Position numbers and translations under genes: made by a program | Notes under the pieces: generated by a model | Database searches by the model: none | The model's input: the letters and a program-made list of their open reading frames with translations, nothing else | Told to the model about the DNA's origin: nothing | Assembly (NCBI GenBank): GCA_934270345.1 | Contig: CAKQPT010000023.1 | Coordinates: 1 to 33,868 of the forward strand | DNA from: an uncultured Oribacterium sp. | GTDB lineage: Bacteria; Bacillota; Clostridia; Lachnospirales; Lachnospiraceae | Direction of reading: 5' to 3' | Length of the DNA stretch: 33,868 nucleotides | Part shown: positions 27,636 through 33,868 of the stretch, piece after piece | How the letters are laid out: each line of letters starts with the position of its first letter | How positions within the stretch are numbered: the stretch's first letter is position 1

Positions 27636-28622
27636 TTATGCGTTTTCCGGGAAGACATAGCAGTCGTAGCGAATGGCTTTTCCGTCGAGCGAGTAGGACG
27701 GCTTCAGGCCGGCGAGGTATGGACCCTTCGCCGGGCGCTTCACGACGATTTTAAACGGACGCGCGGCGATGGCAGCCTGCATCAGCGCCTCTTCGTTCTC
27801 CGTCGGTGCCTCGAGGTAGTGGATGAGCTGAAACTTTTTCTTCACGAGACCGCTCTTCTGGCGCTCCGGGAACATCGGATCAAGGTAGATGACATCCGGA
27901 CGATTCAACGCAATATCTGAGTCGTTCGCCGTACCATCAAGCGCCTCATGAGTCGAACTGCCGTGATGGGCATCCTCGCCTTCTATACCGCACTGCACAT
28001 TCGAACCCGGCCCTGCTTTCCCAAACTTCCGGAGACGGTCAATGCTGTCGCCCTCGACGAGCTGCATGCGCATGACGATCTCGTGAAGCGCCGCTTCATC
28101 GAGTGCGCGCCGCATCGTGTCCTGCAGGAGCGCGGCGATAACCGGATCCTGTTCGAAGAGCGTGACCTCACAGCCGGACGCCGCAAGCAGCAGCGAATCC
28201 TCGCCCATGCCCGCGGTCGCATCGATCACGCGCAGCTTCTCCCGGCCTTTCACCTTCGTCGCTTTCACGAGGAGCTCATGGGTCAGATTATGGTACTGAA
28301 GACGCTTCTGCAGCTTCGTGAAGTCCCCACGCATCGCCTGGTCCCCATCTGTGAGTGAGAGGCCGGTTGCATCCACGGAGAGCCAGACCAGACTTTTTCT
28401 GGTACCGGTCGCAGAAGCCGAAGCCTGTGTATCCGCGACAATTCGCACACCTTCTGCAGGAGATGCTGCGCAATCATCCGCTTCTTTCTGTGTTTCGCCC
28501 ACAGCAGATGGAGCGAGCACTTCTGCTTCTTCTAACATCTGCGTCTTAAGATGCACGGCAAGTGCCTCCGCGTATGCGCGGTCGCCATCCGCTTTCAGTA
28601 CAATCGGGATTCGTTCATTCAT
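27636..28622 (-). CDS. rsmJ: 16S rRNA (guanine1516-N2)-methyltransferase RsmJ-like
   Basis: A SAM-dependent rRNA methyltransferase. The family marks are clear: DATAGMGEDSLLLA (134-147) binding SAM, VTLFEQDPVIAALL (153-166), VIYLDPMFPERQKSGLVKKK (244-263) with the DPMFP catalytic motif, and VKRPAKGPYLAG then KPSYSLDGKAIRYDCY near the end. The start is ATG at 28622 after GGAGGAG; a TTG at 28643 lies before that site and is unlikely. At 328 residues it is longer than the roughly 250 usual, through two low-complexity inserts, about 33-75 and about 200-240, both Ala/Ser/Gly-rich. It stands alone, convergent with the nuclease gene and divergent from the division-like gene at 28878. Confidence 0.88.
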   Translation of the reverse strand: MNERIPIVLKADGDRAYAEALAVHLKTQMLEEAEVLAPSAVGETQKEADDCAASPAEGVRIVADTQASASATGTRKSLVWLSVDATGLSLTDGDQAMRGDFTKLQKRLQYHNLTHELLVKATKVKGREKLRVIDATAGMGEDSLLLAASGCEVTLFEQDPVIAALLQDTMRRALDEAALHEIVMRMQLVEGDSIDRLRKFGKAGPGSNVQCGIEGEDAHHGSSTHEALDGTANDSDIALNRPDVIYLDPMFPERQKSGLVKKKFQLIHYLEAPTENEEALMQAAIAARPFKIVVKRPAKGPYLAGLKPSYSLDGKAIRYDCYVFPENA

Positions 28623-28877
28623 CGTATTCTCTCCTCCTGTCAACCCCGATTTTCGGGAAGTCTCTAGAAAGAATTATATCATCCATTTAAAAAAATTATC
28701 CACGTAAATATCAAGAAACCGTATGAATTCTTACGATCTGATGTATAATGATTGCTGAATAATTACTTTTTAGTAATTCACAGGTGCGTGAAGGATCGAA
28801 AAAATGCGTAAAAACTGATATCGACGCTGGATCGTGATTTCGCTGATGTCAGAATTATGTAAGGAAAGCAGTGTAGC

Positions 28878-29477
28878 ATGGGACGAATGTATGTGGATGG
28901 GAATACAGTTCGTGCCGATGTTTCGGAGAGACGTCCGCTGGTACGTGAGACTCTGGTCGTAGAGGAGCGCGGAAGACGGAATCAGATTCATCTCTATCGG
29001 GACCGGTACGACGGACAGCTTCGGCTGGAGTACCAGGAAGATAAAAGTATCATCGCCCCGCTTTTTCGGCTGATTTCGGAACGCGTGCTGGATGGTGCCT
29101 GTCGTCTGTTACTGAGCTTTTCGATTATTTTCATTTTTCTGACCTGCTACCAGTGTGTACACCTCGATACGATGGTCTCCACGAGACTGACGACGATCGA
29201 GCAGAAGCGCACACAGCTCGAGCAGCTGCGGGTGCAGAATGCAGATCTTCAGGCGAAGATCAACGACGCGGTGAACCCGGATCAGATTTACAGGGATGCG
29301 GTCGAGAAGTACGGCATGGTTCTTCCAGACCAGACGAACACGATCGTCTTCGAAAAAACCGGAAAATCCGAGTATATCCGACAGTATGATGCGATTCCGA
29401 GCGGACAGAGTGCCACCGATGACAGCATGATCGTATCGCTGAAAAGCAGTCTGGCACAGTTCTTTATGCTGGACTGA
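28878..29477 (+). CDS. DivIC/FtsL-like bitopic membrane protein
   Basis: A 199-residue protein. The N-terminal cytosolic part (1-75) is charged; one membrane helix (about 76-95, LLLSFSIIFIFLTC) is followed by a coiled coil (about 102-130) and then IYRDAVEKYGMVLPDQTNTIVFE (137-159), which matches the end of FtsL/FtsB/DivIC proteins, where a coiled coil leads to a short 'A...GM..P....V' strand. A further 40 residues form a weak tail. This is probably a second divisome component besides the DivIC at 21426. In many Firmicutes ftsL lies in the mra cluster; here it stands alone. The AAGGAAAG site fits ATG 28878; ATG 28887 is possible. FtsL is the likely name but DivIC-like is equally honest. Confidence 0.7.
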   Translation: MGRMYVDGNTVRADVSERRPLVRETLVVEERGRRNQIHLYRDRYDGQLRLEYQEDKSIIAPLFRLISERVLDGACRLLLSFSIIFIFLTCYQCVHLDTMVSTRLTTIEQKRTQLEQLRVQNADLQAKINDAVNPDQIYRDAVEKYGMVLPDQTNTIVFEKTGKSEYIRQYDAIPSGQSATDDSMIVSLKSSLAQFFMLD

Positions 29478-29786
29478 TAAAATTTATGTTCGCATGACTG
29501 CGTGACGGGCCGAAGCATTGGCCTAATCGACAGTTTACGATAGCTCCGGCGATGTGCCGGAGAGGGGAGAGTTTTCATATGTGGCTGTGACATCTTCGGA
29601 CGTCACAGCCATTACTTTTTACTGCGCCGGACAGAAGTCTGAACGCCTTAATAAGTACGGGGGGATTCCAGGTTGAAAACAGATGACAGGATGACTTTAT
29701 ATTGTATCATGTACGATTCTAACGTAAAAAAGGGAGCTTTCACCTGGCGGTGAACAGCTCCCTTTCGGTATCCGTATTCGGTTTTA
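29478..29786. terminator. 309-base gene-free stretch with hairpins; terminators for both neighbours
   Basis: Holds a hairpin CTCCGGC/GCCGGAG (29544-29562) without T-run; a hairpin TGGCTGTGAC/GTCACAGCCA (29582-29611) followed by TTACTTTTTAC, fitting termination of the gene at 28878; and AAAGGGAGCT/AGCTCCCTTT with inner TTCACC/GGTGAA (29729-29765), T-rich on the minus strand, which ends the MATE gene. No further gene was seen. Confidence 0.7.
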
Positions 29787-31136
29787 TTACGCCGCGCCGA
29801 GTTCCTTCCGCACCTTCTTGATCACCACGAGGTAGGCGCCGGCGGTGAAGAGGCAGGCGCTGATCCAGGCGGCCGGGTCGCAGAAGACGGCGAGCGGGAA
29901 GAGGACGAGCTTCATCGCGAAGAGGGCGACGATAAGGCGGGCGAGGAGCTCGACGACACCACCCATCATCGGGAGGAAGCCGTAGCCACAGCCCTGCATC
30001 GCGTTACGGAAGATGAAGATGAAGCTCAGCGGGATGTAGAAGAGGGTTGCGAGATGGATGTAGGTGCTCGCCCATGGCATCATCTCCTCGACGGAACCGG
30101 AGCCGGAGAAGAACAGTGCCATCACCGGACGGAGAAGCAGGAGGCAGAGGATGGCGGCGAGGATCGAGTAGATGATCTCGATGATGATCGCAGCGCGTAC
30201 ACCCGCAGAGATGCGCTCGCTCTTGCCGCAGCCGTAGTTCTGGCCGCTGTAGGTCGCCATCGCCTGGCCCATGGAGACCATTTCCTGTGTGAGGACACTG
30301 TGCAGCTTGTTGGCTGCGGTGGTCGCGGCGACCGCTGTGGAGCCGAAGAGGTTGATGGCGGACTGCATGATGATGGTGCCACTCGCGGTGATCGCGAACT
30401 GAAGCGCCATCGGGACACCGACGGACATCTGGCGCTGGGTATCCGAGCTGTTGATGTGCCAGTCGTGACGCTCCGGCCAGAGGACCTTCTCCTTCTTATA
30501 GATATAGAGGAGACAGAGCACAGCGGAGATGCCCTGGGAAAGGTCGGTGGCCAATGCTGCCCCCGCCACACCGAGCTTTAAGCCGATGATGAAGAAGAGG
30601 TCCAGCACGACATTGAGACAGGCACTGAACACCAGGAAGAAAAGTGGCACCTTACTGTTTCCGACGGCCCGAAGGTAGGCGGAAAAGAGATTGTAGTAGA
30701 CGCTTGCGATCGTACCCATGCAGATGATGCTGATGTAGGTGTGGGCATCCTCGAAGATATTCGCCGGGGTATTCATGAGATGGAGCAGTGGACGCATCAG
30801 GGAGACCGAGAGTGTGGTCATCACGACGATGACGATGGCGGCGAGGAGGATGCCGTTCGCCACACTGCGCTTCACGCGGGCGAAGTCCTGGGCACCATAG
30901 ACCTGGGAGGTCAGGACGGTGAAGCCGGTGCAGAGGCCCTGCGAGAAGCCGAGGACCAGAAACATGATGGTGCCGGTCGCGCCGACGGCGGCGAGTGCAT
31001 CCGCACTTACGAAGCGCCCGACGATGATGGTGTCCGCCATGTTGTAGAGCTGCTGGAAGACATTGCCGATAAACAGCGGAATCATGAATTTTAAGATGAT
31101 CGGAAACGGGTTTCCCTTCGTCATATCGAGTGTCAT
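29787..31136 (-). CDS. MATE-family multidrug/Na+ efflux transporter
   Basis: A 449-residue membrane protein with about twelve hydrophobic helices in two six-helix halves. The opening GNPFPIILKFMIPLFIGNVFQQLYNMADTIIVGRFV holds the MATE signature of a Pro-containing first helix and the YNMADTIIVGRF loop; a matching helix in the second half reads VGVPMALQFAITASGTIIMQ. Known of the family: export of cationic drugs or metabolites against Na+ or H+ entry. The substrate cannot be told; it looks most like the DinF/NorM-like branch. The start is ATG at 31136, with AGGAGA upstream on the minus strand. It is divergent from the FeoAB gene, with a 102-base shared upstream region. The terminator is at 29729-29765. 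Confidence 0.9.
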   Translation of the reverse strand: MTLDMTKGNPFPIILKFMIPLFIGNVFQQLYNMADTIIVGRFVSADALAAVGATGTIMFLVLGFSQGLCTGFTVLTSQVYGAQDFARVKRSVANGILLAAIVIVVMTTLSVSLMRPLLHLMNTPANIFEDAHTYISIICMGTIASVYYNLFSAYLRAVGNSKVPLFFLVFSACLNVVLDLFFIIGLKLGVAGAALATDLSQGISAVLCLLYIYKKEKVLWPERHDWHINSSDTQRQMSVGVPMALQFAITASGTIIMQSAINLFGSTAVAATTAANKLHSVLTQEMVSMGQAMATYSGQNYGCGKSERISAGVRAAIIIEIIYSILAAILCLLLLRPVMALFFSGSGSVEEMMPWASTYIHLATLFYIPLSFIFIFRNAMQGCGYGFLPMMGGVVELLARLIVALFAMKLVLFPLAVFCDPAAWISACLFTAGAYLVVIKKVRKELGAA

Positions 31137-31158
31137 AATAATCTCCTGAAAAAGACTC

Positions 31159-31186
31159 TTTACGTTTGCTAATCGCGAATTATAAT
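31159..31186 (+). promoter_or_regulatory. Promoter of the FeoA-FeoB gene
   Basis: TTTACG (31159-31164), 16-base spacer, TATAAT (31181-31186). No DtxR/IdeR or Fur-like palindrome was recognised in the 102-base divergent region. Confidence 0.5.
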
Positions 31187-31238
31187 GTTAGTTTTAAAGA
31201 TATACAAGTAGTTTAGGAAATAATCAGGGAGTGATTTT

Positions 31239-33650
31239 ATGACATTAAAGGATCTTGACATTGGCCAGAGTGCCATCGTGACGACGGTCGGAGGCGAGGG
31301 CGCGCTTCGACAGCATTTCCTGGATATGGGCGTGATTCCGGGGGCAGAGGTGCAGCTCGTGAAGTTTGCACCGATGGGCGACCCGATGGAGCTGCGGATC
31401 CATGATTATCAGCTGACCCTTCGTCTCGCGGATGCGGCGCAGATCCAGGCGCGGCCGATCACGGCGGAGGAGCATAAGGAGCATCAGCTCTGGAAGAAGG
31501 AGCAGCACCCAGCGACGAAGGCAGAGCTCGATGCGGCGGAAGCGGCGAAGGACGGAAAGTTCTTCGACGATGACGAGCACCCGGGTCTCGGCGAGGGCGG
31601 TCGTTTCCATGATAAGGCGAGCGAGCATCCGCTTCCGGAGGACACGAAGCTCAGCTTCGCGCTGGCGGGCAACCAGAACTGCGGTAAGACGACGCTGTTC
31701 AACCAGCTGACGGGCTCGAACCAGCACGTCGGCAATTTCCCGGGCGTTACGGTGGACCGGAAGTCCGGCTCCATCAAGGGCCATCCGGAAACGGAGGTCA
31801 CGGACCTGCCGGGCATCTACTCGATGTCGCCGTACACGAGCGAGGAAATCGTCTCCCGTCAGTTTATCCTGAACGACCGGCCGAAAGGCATCATCAATAT
31901 CGTCGACGCCACCAACATTGAACGAAACCTCTACCTCACGATGCAGCTGATCGAGCTGGACATCCCGATGGTGGTCGCCCTCAACATGATGGACGAGCTG
32001 CAGGGCAACGGCGGCTCCGTCGACATCAACCGCATGGAGCGTCACCTCGGCGTGCCGGTCGTGCCGATTTCGGCGGCGAAAAATGAAGGCGTCGATGAGC
32101 TGGTGGCCCATGCGCTGCACGTCGCGCGCTATCAGGAGAAGCCGCAGCGGCTCGACTTCTGTGCGGAGAACGACCACGGCGGCGCGGTCCATCGCTGCGT
32201 CCATGGCATCATGCACCTGATCGAGGATCACGCGGTCGCCGCCGGCATCCCGGTACGATTTGCGGCGACGAAGCTGATCGAGGGCGATGCGCGGGTCGAG
32301 GAAGCGCTGGCGCTCAGTCAGAACGAGAAGGAGATGGTGGAGCACATCATCGTCCAGATGGAAGAGGAGCGTGGGCTCGATCGTGCCGCCGCCATCGCGG
32401 ATATGCGTTTCGATTTCATCGAGCGCATGAGCCGTCGCTGCGTGACGAAGCCGCATGAGAGCAGAGAAGCGGTCCGCTCGGCGAAGATCGATCAGATTCT
32501 GACCGGCCGGCATACGGCAATCCCGGCCTTCATCGCCATCATGGGGCTCGTGTTCTACCTGACCTTCAACGTCATCGGTGCCTTCCTGCAGGATGCGCTC
32601 GCGTCGCTGGTGGACCTCCTGACACAGCTCGTCGACCAGGCACTGACGATGGCCAATGTCAGCCACGCGCTGCATTCGCTCATCATCGACGGTATCTTCA
32701 CCGGCGTGGGTTCGGTGCTCAGCTTCCTGCCGATCGTCGTGACACTGTTCTTCTTCCTGTCCCTCCTCGAGGATACAGGTTATATGGCGCGCATCGCCTT
32801 CGTCATGGATAAGCTGCTCCGCCGCATCGGTCTCTCCGGTCGTTCGATCGTGCCAATGCTGGTGGGCTTCGGCTGTACGGTGCCCGCGGTCATGTCGTCG
32901 CGCACCATGCCGTCGGAGCGGGATCGTAAGATGACCATCATGCTGACCCCGTTTATGAGCTGCTCGGCGAAGCTGCCGATCTACGGCTTCTTCACGGCGG
33001 CCTTCTTCCCGGGGAAGGGCGGGCCGATCATGATCGCGCTCTACCTCACCGGTATCCTCGTGGGCATCCTCTTCGCGAAGATCAGCCAGCGCTTCACCTT
33101 CAAGGGCTCGGCGGTGCCGTTTGTCATGGAGCTTCCGAACTACCGTCTGCCGAGTGCGAAAAACGTACTGCAGCTGCTCTGGGAGAAGGCGAAGGACTTC
33201 CTCACGAAGGCCTTCACGATCATCACCCTCGGCACCATCATCGTCTGGTTCCTGCAGAACTTCGACTTCGGCCTCAACATGGTGAGTGATTCTTCACGCA
33301 GCATCCTCGCCGCCATCGCGAGCGCGATCGCACCGATCTTCCGACCGCTCGGCTTCGGTGACTGGCGCATCACGGTATCGCTGATTTCCGGTTTCCTCGC
33401 GAAGGAAAGCGTCGTATCGACCCTGAACATCCTCTTCGGCGGCATGGATGCGATCCGCGCGGCCCTGACCCCGCTCGCAGCCGCCGCCCTCCTCGTGTTC
33501 TGCCTGCTCTACACACCGTGCATCGCCGCCATCACCTCCGTGAAGCGCGAGCTCGGCACCCGCTGGGCCATCGGCATGGTGCTCCTCCAGTGCGCCATCG
33601 CGTACCTCTGCGCCGGCATCGTCGTACTGATCGGACAGATCCTGCTGTAA
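31239..33650 (+). CDS. feoB: FeoA-FeoB fusion, ferrous iron transporter
   Basis: An 803-residue protein. Residues about 1-75 are a FeoA SH3-like domain (LRQHFLDMGVIPGAEVQLVKFAPMGDPMELRI). A hydrophilic linker (about 76-136) rich in His, Asp and Glu follows (His79, 82, 90, 114, 124, 130). Then the FeoB G-domain: GNQNCGKT (144-151), switch VGNFPGVTVD, DLPG (189-192), NMMD (249-252). The second half (about 425-800) is the membrane channel with the two GATE-type repeats; VPMLVGFGCTVPAVMSSRT and FMSCSAKLPIYGF are its conserved core and include the Cys residues. Role: GTP-driven Fe2+ uptake. No feoC or separate feoA is nearby. The start is ATG at 31239 behind CAGGGAG. Such fusions occur in Clostridia and Bacteroidetes; the linker is unusually long and His-rich. 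Confidence 0.94.
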   Translation: MTLKDLDIGQSAIVTTVGGEGALRQHFLDMGVIPGAEVQLVKFAPMGDPMELRIHDYQLTLRLADAAQIQARPITAEEHKEHQLWKKEQHPATKAELDAAEAAKDGKFFDDDEHPGLGEGGRFHDKASEHPLPEDTKLSFALAGNQNCGKTTLFNQLTGSNQHVGNFPGVTVDRKSGSIKGHPETEVTDLPGIYSMSPYTSEEIVSRQFILNDRPKGIINIVDATNIERNLYLTMQLIELDIPMVVALNMMDELQGNGGSVDINRMERHLGVPVVPISAAKNEGVDELVAHALHVARYQEKPQRLDFCAENDHGGAVHRCVHGIMHLIEDHAVAAGIPVRFAATKLIEGDARVEEALALSQNEKEMVEHIIVQMEEERGLDRAAAIADMRFDFIERMSRRCVTKPHESREAVRSAKIDQILTGRHTAIPAFIAIMGLVFYLTFNVIGAFLQDALASLVDLLTQLVDQALTMANVSHALHSLIIDGIFTGVGSVLSFLPIVVTLFFFLSLLEDTGYMARIAFVMDKLLRRIGLSGRSIVPMLVGFGCTVPAVMSSRTMPSERDRKMTIMLTPFMSCSAKLPIYGFFTAAFFPGKGGPIMIALYLTGILVGILFAKISQRFTFKGSAVPFVMELPNYRLPSAKNVLQLLWEKAKDFLTKAFTIITLGTIIVWFLQNFDFGLNMVSDSSRSILAAIASAIAPIFRPLGFGDWRITVSLISGFLAKESVVSTLNILFGGMDAIRAALTPLAAAALLVFCLLYTPCIAAITSVKRELGTRWAIGMVLLQCAIAYLCAGIVVLIGQILL

Positions 33651-33672
33651 ATAAAACATCAGATGCAAACCC

Positions 33673-33701
33673 AAAGAGACGCCCCGCCGGACGTCTCTTT
33701 T
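33673..33701 (+). terminator. Terminator after feoB
   Basis: Stem AAAGAGACG/CGTCTCTTT (33673-33681/33692-33700) with a GC-rich loop, followed by TTTT. Confidence 0.8.
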
Positions 33702-33759
33702 GAATTAGATGAGACTAAAGCTCGGCGATGCGGCTGCCCACGCACTTCCGGGTGGCCAA

Positions 33760-33822
33760 GGGGTCTGACCCCCGCGTGGATTCGGTCATCACCTTAAGAA
33801 TTTCGTAAGGGGGTCTGACCCC
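33760..33822 (-). repeat. 63-base palindromic dispersed repeat, copy 2
   Basis: GGGGTCTGACCCCC...GGGGGTCTGACCCC enclosing CTTAAGAATTTCGTAA. Its reverse complement matches 20679-20742. It lies after feoB, again directly behind a gene end. Confidence 0.75.
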
Positions 33823-33843
33823 AATGTCGTCAACTTAACATTT

Positions 33844-33868
33844 AGACTCACGCGAAAGCGTGGGTCTT
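33844..33868 (+). terminator. Possible hairpin at the window edge
   Basis: AGACTCACGC/GCGTGGGTCT around GAAA, then T; cut by the end of the window. It may be a terminator belonging to a gene that ends or starts just beyond. Confidence 0.4.

Noticed and set aside
28697..28706. TTATCCACG, close to a DnaA box
   Set aside because: A single copy with no cluster and no dnaA/dnaN nearby; not an origin.
31137..31238. Iron-responsive operator between the MATE and FeoAB genes
   Set aside because: No palindrome like a DtxR/IdeR or Fur box could be supported by eye.

Overview
The window reads as chromosome of a low-GC-lineage Gram-positive (Firmicutes/Clostridia, most like Lachnospiraceae) with an unusually GC-rich genome. 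The evidence is the paired glgC/glgD genes with spoVG behind them, the pth-mfd-hup-rqcP-divIC-tilS-hpt order, a DUF4250 protein, AGGAGG-type ribosome sites, clean TTGACA/TATAAT promoters, and a sortase-type surface protein built from pilin isopeptide domains. The genus cannot be fixed from the sequence alone. No yabP, yabQ or spoIIE lies in the hup-tilS cluster, which suggests a lineage that no longer forms spores.

Layout. 1-1260: 3' end of a repeat-built, cell-wall-anchored adhesin or pilin-like protein. 1273-2973: an AT-richer AbiEi/AbiEii toxin-antitoxin cassette bounded by two copies, in opposite orientation, of a REP-like hairpin element. 2983-7954: small housekeeping genes (dtd, a 58-residue DUF4250 protein, a HIT protein, murG, mtnN), a coiled-coil membrane protein of unknown role, and a conserved 88-residue protein. 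7955-8359: AT-rich non-coding island ending in a two-way terminator. 8360-11682: yhaO-yhaN nuclease/ATPase pair on the minus strand. 11798-13189: asnS on the minus strand. 13568-16251: glgC-glgD-spoVG operon (glycogen synthesis), divergent from asnS. 16446-23388: pth, mfd, hup, rqcP, divIC, tilS, hpt (translation quality control, repair, nucleoid, division, tRNA modification, purine salvage). 23414-25507: GH13 amylase-type enzyme. 25557-26128: tRNA cluster (Gly-TCC, Phe-GAA, two identical Gly-GCC) with promoter and terminator. 26176-27495: accessory patch with a broken antitoxin-like gene and a PD-(D/E)XK (Rpn/transposase-like) nuclease. 27636-33650: rsmJ, a DivIC/FtsL-like protein, a MATE exporter and a FeoA-FeoB fusion iron transporter.

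How the parts relate. Glycogen synthesis (glgC/D) and alpha-glucan breakdown (GH13) suggest a glycogen-storing fermenter. The accessory material (AbiE cassette, AT-rich island, broken antitoxin plus Rpn nuclease beside tRNAs) sits between blocks of core genes. Two families of palindromic dispersed repeat are visible: a GGGGACAGGCC family around AbiE and a GGGGTC(A/T)GACCCC family at 20679 and 33760. Several conserved enzymes (YhaN, RsmJ, less clearly Mfd) carry Ala/Gly/Ser/Thr-rich inserts at loop positions. No CRISPR array, rRNA gene, insertion sequence or prophage was seen. The strongest candidates for something undescribed are the repeat-bounded AbiE cassette, the inserts in the ATPase head of YhaN, and the His/acid-rich linker in the FeoA-FeoB fusion.
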